Source: Candidatus Accumulibacter contiguus | GTDB taxonomy: Bacteria > Pseudomonadota > Gammaproteobacteria > Burkholderiales > Rhodocyclaceae | DNA length: 64,000 nucleotides | Reading direction: 5' to 3' | Assembly: GCF_012940005.1 (NCBI RefSeq) | Contig: NZ_SPMX01000036.1 | Coordinates: 1-64,000, forward strand | Notes under the pieces: generated by a model | Told to the model about the DNA's origin: nothing | Databases searched by the model: none | Seen by the model: the letters and a program-made list of their open reading frames with translations, nothing else | In this document: positions 37,251 through 47,182 of the stretch, piece after piece | Numbering within the stretch: position 1 is the stretch's first letter | Layout: each line of letters starts with the position of its first letter | Made by a program: the position numbers and the translations under genes

Positions 37251-38054
37251 CTATTTCTTCAGGCGCTGCCTGGCGGTGGTAGCAGCGGCGCTGTCTGGGT
37301 ACTTGGCGACCAGGGTTTCGAGCGTCATCTTCGCACCCTTGGCATCTGCAAGTTCCTGCTGGCAGGTGGCGAGGTTGAGCAGCGCGTCTGGTGCCTTGGC
37401 GTGAGTTGGCCATTTGCTGGCTACCACCCGGTGTGCATCGATTGCCTTCTTGCAGTCACGCATCGAATAATGGACATTGCCAAGCCAGTACTGTGCGCTG
37501 GGAGTCAGGTTGCTGTCCGGATGTGCCCTGGCAAAAGCCTCGAAAGCCGCAGCCGCCTCCTTGAGCTTGTTGGCCCGGAACAGGTTGAGCGCCACCTCGT
37601 ATTCACGCGTTTCAGCGGCTGGATCGCTGGCAGCTTTCCTGGGGGGGGTATCAAGCGGCGGCTTGCCCTCGTCCGCAGGTTTTGCCTCGGTGCTAGGCGC
37701 AGCCTGTGGTTCGAGCTTGCGCAGGCGACCGTCGAGATCGACGTAGAAGTCCTGTTGCCGCTTCCTGGCCGCATCGAGTTCATAGATCAGCGTCTCGACC
37801 TGGCCACGAAGACGCGAGTTCTCTTCGCGTAGCGCCTGAATCTGATTGGCCAGCTCGATTTGTCCCTTGGCAAAAGTGTCTAGGCGCTCGTTGGTCTTGG
37901 TCGAAATGTCCCTGATTTGACGGCGAGCCTCCTCGTCATCGAAGAGTCCGGCATGCGCGTGGCGCACCCCGAATACTCCCGGCACAGCAAGCAACAAAGC
38001 CATCGTCAGAACGCGCGCCTGGCCGGAGCAGCGCCGCATCGACAGCCCCGGCAT
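37251..38054 (-). CDS. cpoB: Cell division coordinator CpoB (YbgF)
   Basis: About 267 residues. A signal peptide ends near VRHAHAGLFDDEEARRQ. A trimerising coiled coil follows (about 40-110, with LREENSRLRGQVETLIYELD). After a Pro/Lys linker, TPR repeats fill the C-terminus, with SAQYWLGNVHYSMRDCKKAI as the clearest unit. It links PBP1B activity with the Tol machinery in the periplasm. It starts 1 base after the pal stop. ATG 38054 or 38039 may be used. Confidence 0.92.
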   Translation of the reverse strand: MPGLSMRRCSGQARVLTMALLLAVPGVFGVRHAHAGLFDDEEARRQIRDISTKTNERLDTFAKGQIELANQIQALREENSRLRGQVETLIYELDAARKRQQDFYVDLDGRLRKLEPQAAPSTEAKPADEGKPPLDTPPRKAASDPAAETREYEVALNLFRANKLKEAAAAFEAFARAHPDSNLTPSAQYWLGNVHYSMRDCKKAIDAHRVVASKWPTHAKAPDALLNLATCQQELADAKGAKMTLETLVAKYPDSAAATTARQRLKK

Positions 38055-38055
38055 G

Positions 38056-38587
38056 CTAGAACTCGCCGTTGTAGAGCATGTCGCCGCGCCGGTTCTCTGC
38101 CCAGGCACTCTCGTTATGGCCCTCGTTCTTCGGTTTTTCTTCGCCAAGGCTCACCGATTCGAGCTGATCTTCGCGAGCACCGAGCAAGGACAACATCTTC
38201 CGGATCGCGTCAGCGCGTTTCTGGCCCAGCGCCAGGTTGTACTCACGGCTGCCGCGCTCGTCGGTATTCCCCTGGATCAGCATCTTGAACTGGCGGTTTT
38301 CGGTAAGAAACTTGGCATGTGCGGTCACCAGATCCTTGTACTCGGCCTTGACTTCGTAACTGTCGTAGTCAAAGTACACGCTACGCTTCGACAGGACGCT
38401 CTTCGGATCGGTGAGTGCCGCCGGCAGGCCTCGACTATCCACACCGCCGGTCGTCACCGTTGCCACCCCCGGCCCGGCTGCGCGTGTCTCGACGGGCGCA
38501 CCGGCAGCCTGATCACCGCTCTCGGGGGGTTGAACTGCAAGCGGCTATCAGGAGGGCCAAGACGGCCGGAAGGACGAGTGGTTTCAT
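38056..38587 (-). CDS. pal: Peptidoglycan-associated lipoprotein Pal, frameshifted
   Basis: About 176 residues. The lipoprotein signal ends LLIAACSS (lipobox Cys near residue 17). The OmpA-C domain has SVYFDYDSYEVKAEY, MLIQGNTDERGSREYNLALG and RADAIRKMLSLLG, the peptidoglycan-binding residues of Pal. The frame breaks at a run of six G on the plus strand (38524-38529); five would give STPESGDQAAG after the lipobox. An outer-membrane partner of TolB. Confidence 0.94.
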
Positions 38588-38628
38588 GCGGTTTCTCCTG
38601 CGCAAGAGGCTAAAGGGAAAATCGATTT

Positions 38629-39921
38629 TCATTTGTTGAAGGGACCCCACGCCGGTTCGCGAACATCACCCGCCGTAATGGAAAGGCGTTGCTTGATACG
38701 GCCATCAATGGAAACCGCCGAGAGCACCCCGCGACCGCCCATCTCGGTGGCAATCAGGATCATCCGGCCGTTCGGGGAAAAAGTCGGTGATTCATCCTTG
38801 TGCGAGTCGGTCAGGACCTGCACCTGCCGGCTGGCAAGGTCCATCACCGAAAGACGGAAACTGCCATCCCGCCGACTGATGAACGCCATCGTCTTGCCAT
38901 CAGGAGAAAGACGCGGGGTCACATTGTAGCTGCCTTCGAAGCTCACTCTCTGGGCTTCGCCACCACCGACACTGACCCGGTAAATCTGCGGGCTACCGCC
39001 ACGATCCGAGGTGAAATAGACGAATTGCCCGTCAGGCGAGAAGTTGGGCTCGGTATTGATCGCGTTGTCGGTCGTCAGACGCTGTGCACCGGAACCATCC
39101 GCGTTGACGATAAAGATCTGCGAGCCACCCTCCTTGCTCAGCACCACCGCCAGCTTGCGGCCATCAGGCGACCACGCTGGCGCCGAGTTGGAACCCTTGA
39201 AGTTGGCGACGACGACCCGCTTGCCTGAAGCCAGCGAGTGAACGTAGACCACCGGCTTCTTGTTTTCAAAGGAAACATAGGCCAGACGGCCACCATCTGG
39301 TGACCAGGAAGGCGAGATGATGGGTTCCTTGGAGATCAGCGCGACCTGTGCATTCTGGCCATCCGCGTCGGAAATATGCAGCTCGTAGCGAGCAGCGCTG
39401 ACCCTGACCACATAAGCGACACGAGTCGAGAAGACGCCGGGCTCACCGGTCAGTTTTTCGTAGATCATGTCGGCGATGCGATGGCCGGCAGCACGCAGCA
39501 TGGCTTTGGAGGTCACGAAAGCAGAGCCGCCAAGAACGGCCTGCTTGTTGACGTCGTAAAGACGGAAACGTGCCTCCTGCCGGCCGTCGTCACTGCCGCC
39601 GATACTGCCGGCGGCCAGTGCGTCGGCACCACGGCCTCGCCACTCCGGGTAGGCCGGGTTGGACGTCTCGGTCATGGCCACCCCGCTCGTGTCAATCATC
39701 TTGAACACACCGCTCCGTTCCAGGTCGCCACGCACCACCGAAGTCACCACCCGCGAGGCGCTCGCCTCGCCGCCAAAATCGGCGATTGCCACCGGGATAC
39801 GGTTGGCGCCGGCGCCGGTGATCTCGATGGTCAGTTGGGCGTGTGCAGGAGGCTGCAGAAAGGCCAGTGCGCTGACGGCAAGCAGGCCAATCCGGCGCAG
39901 TTTGAGTCCGATTCCAGACAT
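38629..39921 (-). CDS. tolB: Tol-Pal system periplasmic propeller protein TolB
   Basis: About 430 residues: signal peptide (LLAVSALAFLQPPAHAQ), an N-terminal alpha/beta domain (to about 165), then a six-bladed propeller with repeated blades such as SPSWSPDGGRLAYVSFE, APAWSPDGRKLAVVL and EPNFSPDGQFVYFTSDRGG. It binds Pal in the outer membrane and the TolA C-terminus. ATG 39921 is chosen over a TTG 12 bases earlier. Confidence 0.95.
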   Translation of the reverse strand: MSGIGLKLRRIGLLAVSALAFLQPPAHAQLTIEITGAGANRIPVAIADFGGEASASRVVTSVVRGDLERSGVFKMIDTSGVAMTETSNPAYPEWRGRGADALAAGSIGGSDDGRQEARFRLYDVNKQAVLGGSAFVTSKAMLRAAGHRIADMIYEKLTGEPGVFSTRVAYVVRVSAARYELHISDADGQNAQVALISKEPIISPSWSPDGGRLAYVSFENKKPVVYVHSLASGKRVVVANFKGSNSAPAWSPDGRKLAVVLSKEGGSQIFIVNADGSGAQRLTTDNAINTEPNFSPDGQFVYFTSDRGGSPQIYRVSVGGGEAQRVSFEGSYNVTPRLSPDGKTMAFISRRDGSFRLSVMDLASRQVQVLTDSHKDESPTFSPNGRMILIATEMGGRGVLSAVSIDGRIKQRLSITAGDVREPAWGPFNK

Positions 39922-40016
39922 GGGACAGTCCAATACAGAATGCGCGATTATATCGTCTCTGAATGCTCTTGATTTGTAACCAAACGTGATCTTGCATGCG
40001 CAACCGCAGTGCTTTG

Positions 40017-41267
40017 CTAGTCGTCATGTGGTCTATAGTACAGGTTCAGAACACGCTTGAAGAGTTCGGGTTGGGCCGGCTTGGGCAACGGCGACGACTT
40101 GCGGATCGCTCGCTCGACCGCAGCATCGAGCGCCGGGTTGCCGCTCGACCGGAGCAGCCTGACATCGAGCACATCGCCGGTGGGAAGCTGAGTCACTTCG
40201 AACTCCGCCTTCGGATTGCCCTGGATGCCGGGTGGCAACGACACGTTATTGCGAACCTTGAGGCGAATTCTGTGCTTGTACGCCTCCTCGTCGAGCGACT
40301 GCGTACGCGCTTTCTCGGCCGACGCCTGCTCGGTCTGCAACTGCTTCCGTAGACGCTCCTGAGCTTCATCGCGCGCGCGCCTATCCTCGGCGGCTTTCTG
40401 CTCAGCCTTCTGCTGTTTGAGTTCCTTTAGTTCACGGTCCACGGCATCTCGCGGGTTTGGCCTCGGATCCGTTTCCGGTTTACGCGGATCATCCTTCCGG
40501 GGCGGTTCCTTTGCCTTCGGCTCGTCTTTTCGTTCAGGCTCCCGGGGTTTGGGTTCTTCCTTGCGCACGGGTTCCTTTGCCTTGGGTTCCTCCTTTCGGG
40601 ATGGTTCCTTGGCCTTGGGCTCTTCCTTGCGCGGGGGTTCTTTCGGTTTGGGTTCTTCCTTCCGGGGCGTTTCCTTCGCCTTGGTTTCTTTGGGCGCTTC
40701 CGTCGGTTTGGGCTCCTTGAGAGTTTCCTTGACCTTGGCTTCCTTTGGTGGTTCCTTGGGCTTTTTCTCCTCCTTCAGAGGGATGTCCGGCTTGAGAGGA
40801 GGCTTGGCTTCGGGTTTCGATTCCGGTTTTGCGACTGCCTTGGCAACGGGTTTCGGCTCCGGTTTCGGCTCCGGTTTCGGCTCCGGTTTCGGCTCCGGTT
40901 TCGGCTCCGGTTTCGGCTCCGGTTTCGGCTTCGCCTCCGGTTTGGGCTCAGGCTTCGCGATTGCCTTGGCTACCGGTTTGGGTTCAGGCTTTGGCTCCGG
41001 CCTGGGTTCGGGCTTTGGCTCCGGCCTGGGTTCGGGCTTGGGTTCGGGCCTTGGCTCCATTCTCGGCTCGGGCTGACTGGCCACCGTCGGAGCTGGCGCG
41101 GCACGCCAGACTTCGACCTCGACCGCAGATGGCGGCTGGCTCTTCCATTGCATGCCCACGAACAGCGCGCCGAGCAGCAGCAAATGGACGGTCGCGGAAA
41201 GAGCCAGCGACGGCCATTTGGCTGGGTCGTCCTGCGGCGGCCGCGGGAGGGCTTCGACAGCTTCCAC
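40017..41267 (-). CDS. tolA: TolA, with a long Lys-Pro-Glu repeat linker
   Basis: A 416-residue protein spanning the periplasm. One N-terminal membrane helix ([19 protein letters not shown]), then about 220 residues of KPEP/EPKP and KEEPKAKEP repeats, then a helical Ala/Gln/Arg-rich segment, and the C-terminal TonB-like domain with [20 protein letters not shown] and [14 protein letters not shown]. Many TolA linkers are Ala/Lys helices; this one is unusually proline-rich and so likely extended. TolA couples the proton-driven TolQR motor to TolB-Pal for outer-membrane constriction. Confidence 0.93.
   Translation of the reverse strand: MEAVEALPRPPQDDPAKWPSLALSATVHLLLLGALFVGMQWKSQPPSAVEVEVWRAAPAPTVASQPEPRMEPRPEPKPEPRPEPKPEPRPEPKPEPKPVAKAIAKPEPKPEAKPKPEPKPEPKPEPKPEPKPEPKPEPKPVAKAVAKPESKPEAKPPLKPDIPLKEEKKPKEPPKEAKVKETLKEPKPTEAPKETKAKETPRKEEPKPKEPPRKEEPKAKEPSRKEEPKAKEPVRKEEPKPREPERKDEPKAKEPPRKDDPRKPETDPRPNPRDAVDRELKELKQQKAEQKAAEDRRARDEAQERLRKQLQTEQASAEKARTQSLDEEAYKHRIRLKVRNNVSLPPGIQGNPKAEFEVTQLPTGDVLDVRLLRSSGNPALDAAVERAIRKSSPLPKPAQPELFKRVLNLYYRPHDD
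40849..40932 (-). repeat. 12-bp tandem repeat in tolA
   Basis: Six or more near-perfect units of GGTTTCGGCTCC (plus strand), encoding Glu-Pro-Lys-Pro on the minus strand, then decayed units to about 41060. The identical units can slip in replication and change linker length by four residues at a time without loss of frame. Confidence 0.88.
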
Positions 41268-41278
41268 CGATCAGGGAC

Positions 41279-41683
41279 TCACTTGCCGGTGGGTTGCACG
41301 AGAAGGCCGATGCGTTTGACCTGTTTCTGCTGAAGATCGTCCATGACCTCAAGCACCGCCTGATACTTGACATTCCTGTCGCCGGCGATGACTACCGCCT
41401 GCTCGGGGTTCTTGCGCTGCGCGGCGACAATCGCTTCCGATAGCTCGTTGCGGCTGAGCGGGCGTTCGGACTTGCCGGGGGCAAGCAGCGCCAGCGTCCG
41501 GTCGGCGCGGACGATCACCTGCAGCGCTTCGGCTGGTGGCTGCGCGGCCTTGCCGACCGACGGTACGTCGATACTGGCGGTAGTCATCATCGGCGCCGTC
41601 ACCATGAAGATGACCAGCAGCACGAGCATGACATCGATATAGGGAACGACGTTGATTTCGTTTTTCAGACGGCGTGGACGCAT
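41279..41683 (-). CDS. tolR: TolR
   Basis: A 134-residue ExbD/TolR protein. A short cytoplasmic tail ([18 protein letters not shown]) with the conserved proton-pathway Asp in [17 protein letters not shown] precedes the single membrane helix. The periplasmic domain contains [20 protein letters not shown]. It forms the proton-driven motor with TolQ and starts 4 bases after tolQ. Confidence 0.95.
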   Translation of the reverse strand: MRPRRLKNEINVVPYIDVMLVLLVIFMVTAPMMTTASIDVPSVGKAAQPPAEALQVIVRADRTLALLAPGKSERPLSRNELSEAIVAAQRKNPEQAVVIAGDRNVKYQAVLEVMDDLQQKQVKRIGLLVQPTGK

Positions 41684-41687
41684 GGCC

Positions 41688-42365
41688 TTACCTCATCTGC
41701 CGTTGCAGGATGTTCGAGAACTCTTCCATGAAGGACTCGAAGCGCGAAGACAAGCGATCGATCTCGTGCGCAAAACGATTGTAGGCGACCACCGCCGGGA
41801 TCGCCGCGAAGAGGCCGATGGCGGTCGCCACCAGTGCTTCAGCAATGCCCGGCGCGACCGCAGCGAGCGTTGCCTGACCGACATTCGAGAGACCACGGAA
41901 GGAATGCATGATTCCCCAGACAGTGCCGAACAGGCCGACATACGGGCTTACCGAACCAACCGAAGCGAGAAAGGCGAGGTGCGAGTCGATGCTGTCCATC
42001 TCGCGCTGGTAGGTGGCGCGCATGGCGCGACGCGAGCCGTCGATGACGTCTTTCGGATCGAGGTTCTTCTGGCTGCGCAGCTTGGTGAATTCACGAAAAC
42101 CTGCTTCGAAGATACGTTCCATGCTGCCGGTGCTATGGCGGTCATTGATCGCACTCTGGTAGAGACTGTTGAGGTCGCCACCGCTCCAGAAGTCACGCTC
42201 GAACTGCTCGGTCTGCGCACGCGCCGCTTTCACCGTGAACCACTTGCGGAAAATGTAGTACCAGGACATGAAAGAGACGCCGGCCAGCAGCAGCATCACG
42301 GCCTGCACCACGGCGCTGGCATTGAGGATCAGATGCAGGATCGAGAGGTCTTGCGAGACATTCAT
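41688..42365 (-). CDS. tolQ: TolQ
   Basis: A 225-residue MotA/TolQ/ExbB proton channel with three membrane segments. The conserved second/third-helix region reads SPYVGLFGTVWGIMHSFRGL followed by GIAEALVATAIGLFAAIPAVVAYN, with the Thr/Glu residues of the family. ATG 42365 overlaps the ybgC stop (ATGA). It energises TolA through the proton motive force. Confidence 0.95.
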   Translation of the reverse strand: MNVSQDLSILHLILNASAVVQAVMLLLAGVSFMSWYYIFRKWFTVKAARAQTEQFERDFWSGGDLNSLYQSAINDRHSTGSMERIFEAGFREFTKLRSQKNLDPKDVIDGSRRAMRATYQREMDSIDSHLAFLASVGSVSPYVGLFGTVWGIMHSFRGLSNVGQATLAAVAPGIAEALVATAIGLFAAIPAVVAYNRFAHEIDRLSSRFESFMEEFSNILQRQMR

Positions 42366-42805
42366 TGCAGGGCTTCCAGTTTGGTACGCAGAATTGCGGG
42401 AATCGAAGTTGCTTTCATCTGCATCGAGTTGACGCAAACGATGTGCACGGTGCCGCTGACCAGTTCCTGCCAGTGCCCTTCGACAGTCGCATCGGCGCGC
42501 CGGATATGCTGGCGAAAGAAGATCTGTGCGCGGCCGATTTTCTCCACTTCGAGACCGACGACGAGTTGATCGTCGAGTCGCGCCGGTTTCAGGTAGTCGA
42601 TGCTGACGCTGCGAACGACGAAGGCAATCCCCGGATCGCGCAGCAGTTCGGCCTGCTGGTGACCGATCGCGCGCAGCCATTCGCTGCGGCAGCGTTCGAA
42701 AAACTTCAGGTAATTGGCGTAATACACGACGCCACCGGCATCGGTGTCTTCGTAGTAAATGCGAACTGGGATGGTGAACGCGTTGGGTTTTTGTGGATGT
42801 TTCAT
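42362..42805 (-). CDS. ybgC: Acyl-CoA thioesterase YbgC (hot-dog fold)
   Basis: A 147-residue tol-pal-associated thioesterase. RIYYEDTDAGGVVYYANYLK is the family hallmark with the catalytic Asp, followed by FFERCRSEWLRAIG. It hydrolyses acyl-CoA or acyl-ACP and may link to phospholipid synthesis. It is the first gene of the tol operon in most proteobacteria, as here. RuvB ends 69 bases upstream. Confidence 0.94.
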   Translation of the reverse strand: MKHPQKPNAFTIPVRIYYEDTDAGGVVYYANYLKFFERCRSEWLRAIGHQQAELLRDPGIAFVVRSVSIDYLKPARLDDQLVVGLEVEKIGRAQIFFRQHIRRADATVEGHWQELVSGTVHIVCVNSMQMKATSIPAILRTKLEALQ

Positions 42806-42873
42806 GGCTAACGCCGATTCTAGGGCAGCATTCTGCTGGCGAATGTAAGGGTTTGTGATCAGGCTGCGTCCTC

Positions 42874-43938
42874 TCAGGGCGCCCGCCAGAGAGCACCCTG
42901 CGCTTCGCCGAGCATCGCCATAAGGCCGAGATGACGGTAAACCGCCGCGGTTGCCACCCGACCGCGTGGCGTGCGCTGCAGGAAGCCTTGCTGGATCAGA
43001 TACGGTTCGAGAACATCTTCGATGGTGTCGCGCGCTTCGCCGATCGCGGCAGCGAGATTGTCGACACCGACCGGGCCACCGGCAAACTTGTCGATCACCG
43101 CGGACAGCAGCTTGCGGTCCATGACGTCAAGGCCACCATGATCGACATCGAGCATCAGCAATGCCTGATCAGCAACTTCCTGCGTGATGTGGCCGTTTGC
43201 CCGGACCTCGGCGAAATCGCGGACGCGCCGCAACAGTCGGTTGGCAATGCGTGGCGTGCCCCGCGAACGGCGCGCAATTTCCAGGGCGCCGCCGGGATCG
43301 GCAGGCACCTTGAGCAGTTGCGACGAGCGTGTGACAATCAGCATCAGTTCCTCGGGCGTGTAAAACTCGAGTCGCGAGACAATCCCGAAGCGATCGCGCA
43401 AGGGATTGGTCAGCATGCCGGCGCGAGTGGTCGCACCCACCAACGTGAACGGGGGCAGATCGAGCTTGACCGAACGTGCTGCCGGACCCTCGCCGATCAT
43501 GATATCGATCTGGAAGTCCTCCAGCGCCGGATACAGGATTTCTTCGACGACCGGCGAGAGGCGGTGAATCTCGTCGATGAAGAGGACGTCGCGGGGTTCG
43601 AGATTGGTCAGAATGGCAGCCAGATCACCGGCGCGTTCGAGGACCGGGCCCGAGGTCGAGCGCAGGTTGACGCCCATCTCGGTGGCAATGATGTGTGCCA
43701 GTGTGGTCTTTCCGAGACCTGGCGGACCAAACAGGAGAACGTGATCGAGCGTGTCGTTGCGCCGCCTGGCCGCTTCGATGAAGATCGTCAGTTGCTCGCG
43801 AATCTTGGCCTGACCGACGTAATCGGCGAGACGGCGAGGCCGCAGGGCGCGTTCGATCGCTTCTTCCTGGGTGGATTTCGCCTCGGCCGAGATCAGCCGG
43901 TCGACGGCGGAGTTGCCAAGATCGTCGGTTTCGATCAT
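42874..43938 (-). CDS. ruvB: Holliday junction branch-migration helicase RuvB
   Basis: About 354 residues, a AAA+ motor. [18 protein letters not shown] begins the ATPase. Walker A is [16 protein letters not shown], Walker [14 protein letters not shown], sensor 1 [11 protein letters not shown] and the arginine region [15 protein letters not shown] winged-helix domain ends the protein with [20 protein letters not shown]. It drives branch migration with RuvA. ATG 43938 overlaps the transporter stop (ATGA). Confidence 0.96.
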   Translation of the reverse strand: MIETDDLGNSAVDRLISAEAKSTQEEAIERALRPRRLADYVGQAKIREQLTIFIEAARRRNDTLDHVLLFGPPGLGKTTLAHIIATEMGVNLRSTSGPVLERAGDLAAILTNLEPRDVLFIDEIHRLSPVVEEILYPALEDFQIDIMIGEGPAARSVKLDLPPFTLVGATTRAGMLTNPLRDRFGIVSRLEFYTPEELMLIVTRSSQLLKVPADPGGALEIARRSRGTPRIANRLLRRVRDFAEVRANGHITQEVADQALLMLDVDHGGLDVMDRKLLSAVIDKFAGGPVGVDNLAAAIGEARDTIEDVLEPYLIQQGFLQRTPRGRVATAAVYRHLGLMAMLGEAQGALWRAP

Positions 43939-45014
43939 CGCTGCGAAATCTCCTCTGACAGCAACGATTCCGAATCGGCATGCGCCAGCCACTCGCGAAC
44001 CAGCACCTGCCCGAGTGCCAGCAAGGTCGGCCCAAGGAACAGGCCGATGAAGCCGAAGACCAGCACGCCGCCAAAGACACCGACGACGATCAACAACAGT
44101 GGCAGGCTGGCGGTCCGTGAAATCAGAATCGGTTTGATGAAGTTATCGACGCTGCTGATGCCGAACATCCCCCACACCACCATGAACACCGCCCAGCCGG
44201 TCTGGCCCTCGTTGTAGAGCCAGACGGCAGCGCCCAGCCAGATCAGCGTGGCCCCGATCACCGGCACCATCGAGAAGAAGAAGGTGGCCACGGTCAGGAT
44301 GATGATCCCCGGCACACCCGCGATGATGAAACCGATCATCGCCACCAGCGCCTGTGCGGCCGCCGTCCCGACGATGCCGACCATGACCCCGGTGACCGTC
44401 CCTTCCGCCAGCGCCAGCATGCGCTCGCCGAGATCGCCGGCGAGTGCGCGACTGCCGGTGTGCAGTGCGTCCGCATAGAGATGTGCGTCACGAAAGATGA
44501 AAAATACGAAGAAAATCACCAGCACCAGTTGCAACAGTCCCTGTGCCAGGAGCGCGGCGGTAGCCAAGGCCAGCCGGCGCGTCGGATCCACGAACTGATG
44601 CAGCAGGGCATTCATTTCCTCGCGACTCTCGATCAGTTCATGCCAATAGGCAGCGGCATCGCGACCGACGATCGGCAGTCTCGCCAGCCAGGCTGGCGGA
44701 TCGGCGGGCAGCCCTTTTTCCATCAATGGCTTGAGGTAGCGAATCGCAATCTCGACGCCGTCGGCAAGCGATCCCGACAGCAGTGCCACGGGCGCTACCA
44801 GCACCAGCAGCAGCAGAATCGACACCAGCAGCGCCGCCAGATTGCTACGCCCGCCGCAGAGGGTGAGCAGGCGATTGCGGATTGGCAGGGTGGTGACACA
44901 GATGACGATGGCGAAGAGCAGCGTCCCGGTGAACGGCAACAAGACGGCAATGCAGCCGATCAGCAGCAAGGCGACGAGCGCGATCTGGATAAGTTGTTTG
45001 TGGCCGGGATTCAT
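43935..45014 (-). CDS. AI-2E/PerM-family membrane transporter
   Basis: A 359-residue protein with about eight membrane helices; PerM-like features include [20 protein letters not shown] and [20 protein letters not shown]-terminal helices contain [20 protein letters not shown], a hallmark of the family (the DNxxxP region). Members export AI-2-like signals or act as Na+/H+ antiporters; here the substrate is unknown. Its position between ruvA and ruvB, with an ATGA overlap to ruvB, is unusual for the ruv set. It starts 7 bases after the ruvA stop. Confidence 0.88.
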   Translation of the reverse strand: MNPGHKQLIQIALVALLLIGCIAVLLPFTGTLLFAIVICVTTLPIRNRLLTLCGGRSNLAALLVSILLLLVLVAPVALLSGSLADGVEIAIRYLKPLMEKGLPADPPAWLARLPIVGRDAAAYWHELIESREEMNALLHQFVDPTRRLALATAALLAQGLLQLVLVIFFVFFIFRDAHLYADALHTGSRALAGDLGERMLALAEGTVTGVMVGIVGTAAAQALVAMIGFIIAGVPGIIILTVATFFFSMVPVIGATLIWLGAAVWLYNEGQTGWAVFMVVWGMFGISSVDNFIKPILISRTASLPLLLIVVGVFGGVLVFGFIGLFLGPTLLALGQVLVREWLAHADSESLLSEEISQR

Positions 45015-45021
45015 GGTCGAT

Positions 45022-45598
45022 TCAGACTCTTGACAGCAGCTTGAGCGCCTGCCGAATGCCGTCGGAGGTGGTGACGTCGGCCGCTAGCTGTTTCATCGCT
45101 GCCCCTGCTTCGCGGTCATTGTAACCCAGAGCCAGCAGCGCATTGAGAATGTCATTGTGCGCGGCAGCGGCAGGAACGGCGCTTGCCGGCAGCGCATCTG
45201 CGAATTTCCCCTTGAGTTCGAGCAGCAGGCGTTCGGCGGTCTTGGTGCCAATGCCGGGCACCTTGGTCAGGCGGCCGACCTCCTGCCGCGCCACGACCTG
45301 CGCGAGATCGCTCACCGATAGCCCGGATAGCACCGACAGTGCCAGACGTGCACCGACACCCGAAATTTTCAGCAACTGGCGAAAGGCAAAGCGTTCACCT
45401 TCGCTGGCGAATCCGTAGAGAAAATGTCCATCTTCACGTACCACATAGTGGGTCAGCAAACTGATCTTCTCGCCATTTGCCGGCAGATTGTAAAAAGTGC
45501 TCATCGGAACATCGAGCTCGTAAGCGACGCCGTGCACGTCGACCACCACCTGTGGCGGATTTTTTTTCCAGCAGGATTCCGGTCAGTCGGCTGATCAT
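45022..45598 (-). CDS. ruvA: Holliday junction DNA-binding protein RuvA, frameshifted
   Basis: About 191 residues. The N-terminus reads [12 protein letters not shown] and, after correction, [19 protein letters not shown]. Helix-hairpin-helix motifs are [19 protein letters not shown] and [19 protein letters not shown]. The C-terminal domain that contacts RuvB includes [13 protein letters not shown]. The break is one extra T in a run of eight (45560-45567). ATG 45598 overlaps the ruvC stop (ATGA). Confidence 0.95.
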
Positions 45599-46161
45599 CG
45601 CTTGTTCTCCCTGGCCACCCTCAGGCGGCCGTTGCGTACATGCAGGCCGCTGCTGGCCAGTTGCCCGAACCCCTGCCCAGCGTGCGCGTGCGCGATGGCG
45701 CAAGCCAGCGCATCGGCAGCGTCCGGGCGGGGGTCTGCCGACAAGGACAACAGGCGGCGCACCATGTGCTGCACCTGCACCTTGTCGGCATGGCCGTTGC
45801 CGACCACCGCCTGCTTGACCTGCAAGGCCGTATATTCGGCAACTTCGAGGCCGCTGGCGACCAGCGCCGTGATCGCCGCGCCACGCGCCTGGCCGAGCAG
45901 CAGCGTCGATTGTGGATTGACGTTGACAAACACGATCTCCACCGCCGCCTGGTCCGGTCGGTGCTGTGCCAGCAGTTCGCGCAGGCCGGCGTAGATCGTT
46001 CCCAGACGGCCAGGCAGCGAATCCCGGACGTCTGTGCGGATACAGCCGCTGGCGAGGTAGGCCAGGTGGTTGCCGGTTTTCTCGATCAATCCGAAGCCGG
46101 TGATGCGCAAACCAGGGTCGATGCCGAGAATGCGCAGCACCGGTCTCGCAGCGGCGCTCAT
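45595..46161 (-). CDS. ruvC: Holliday junction resolvase RuvC
   Basis: A 188-residue endonuclease. The catalytic acids are visible: Asp in [16 protein letters not shown], Glu in [15 protein letters not shown], and two Asp in [16 protein letters not shown]. It cuts Holliday junctions together with RuvAB. ATG 46161 overlaps the eamA stop. Genes overlap at both ends, so the ruv proteins are probably made together. Confidence 0.95.
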   Translation of the reverse strand: MSAAARPVLRILGIDPGLRITGFGLIEKTGNHLAYLASGCIRTDVRDSLPGRLGTIYAGLRELLAQHRPDQAAVEIVFVNVNPQSTLLLGQARGAAITALVASGLEVAEYTALQVKQAVVGNGHADKVQVQHMVRRLLSLSADPRPDAADALACAIAHAHAGQGFGQLASSGLHVRNGRLRVARENKR

Positions 46162-47021
46162 CGGTTTTGCGCCCGTGCCAGATAGACCCCGCCGACCGCC
46201 AGCAGCATCCCGGCCAGCGCCAGTCCGCCGAGCGTTTCGCCGAACACCAGCCAGGCGATCACCGCCGTGCTGGGGGGAGTCAGGTAGAAAAGGCTGGCGA
46301 CGTTGACCGCGCTGCCGCTGCGAATCAACACATTGAGCAGGCTGATCGCACCAAACGAGAGTACCAGCACCAGCCACAGCAGGGCAAAGGCAAACTGCGG
46401 CGTCCACTCGATGTGCATGCTTTCGCTGGTCCAGGCGGCGAGCGCCGTAAGCACCGCGGTCGGCAGGAATTGAATGACCGAACCGGTACGCAGGTCGAAG
46501 TGCGGGCAAAAACGCTTCTGGTAAAGCGTGCCGAGCGTGATTCCGAGCAAGGCGGCGAACGCCGGCAGCAGCATCGCCGCCAGCGGCAGGTCGCCGAGTT
46601 TATTGGCAACCACCAGCGCCACGCCGGCAAAGCCCAGCACCAGGCCCAGCCATTGCCGTGGCGATACGCGTTCACCGAGCAGAAAACCGGCACCACAAGC
46701 GGTCAGCAGCGGCTGCATGCCGACCACCAGCGCCGTTACGCCAGCCGGCAGACCATGCTTGATGGCCGTGAACACCCCGCCCAGGTAGAGCGCGTGCACC
46801 AACAGCCCGGAAATGCCGATGTGGACAAGCTGACGCCCGTCGGCGGGCCATGGCGCACGCGTCGCCAGGGCAAACAGCGTCATCAGCACGAGCACCAGGA
46901 GGTAGCGGGCGAGCAGGAAAGTCAGCGGCTCGGCGTACGGCAGCCCGAACTTGGCGCCGATGAAGCCGGTGCTCCACAGGAATACAAAGAGAAAAGGCAG
47001 CAGCGATGGCAGGGGACGCAT
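46158..47021 (-). CDS. EamA-family (DMT superfamily) transporter
   Basis: A 287-residue protein with ten membrane helices in two EamA halves. It begins [20 protein letters not shown], a typical first helix, and the second half includes [20 protein letters not shown]. The substrate (metabolite or amino acid) cannot be told. It appears to be the first gene of the ruv-tol run. The bidirectional hairpin at 47121-47156 lies upstream of it. Confidence 0.85.
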   Translation of the reverse strand: MRPLPSLLPFLFVFLWSTGFIGAKFGLPYAEPLTFLLARYLLVLVLMTLFALATRAPWPADGRQLVHIGISGLLVHALYLGGVFTAIKHGLPAGVTALVVGMQPLLTACGAGFLLGERVSPRQWLGLVLGFAGVALVVANKLGDLPLAAMLLPAFAALLGITLGTLYQKRFCPHFDLRTGSVIQFLPTAVLTALAAWTSESMHIEWTPQFAFALLWLVLVLSFGAISLLNVLIRSGSAVNVASLFYLTPPSTAVIAWLVFGETLGGLALAGMLLAVGGVYLARAQNR

Positions 47022-47120
47022 GGGCTCGGCTTATGGACGCAGGACAGGAGTGTAGCAAGCATCGCGGCAGCGATGGCGGCCCGCGGTCGGAACGGCAGGC
47101 CCTGGTCTGCGCAGGGCAGC

Positions 47121-47156
47121 AATGACAAACCCCGCAAAGGCGGGGTTTGTCATTGC
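47121..47156. terminator. Strong bidirectional hairpin terminator
   Basis: A perfect 16-base-pair stem (CAATGACAAACCCCGC and its complement) with an AAAG loop. It lies 26 bases past the stop of the exported helix-hairpin-helix gene and ahead of eamA. The stem is GC-rich near the loop, as in intrinsic terminators; no long U tract follows. Confidence 0.85.
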
Positions 47157-47182
47157 ATCTTGCCGAGAAAGGCGGTTGGAGA

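Noticed and set aside
40417-41076. Plus-strand frame rich in Gly, Ser and Phe opposite tolA
   Set aside because: It is the antisense shadow of the KPEP repeats; the tolA reading has membrane helix and TonB-like domain.
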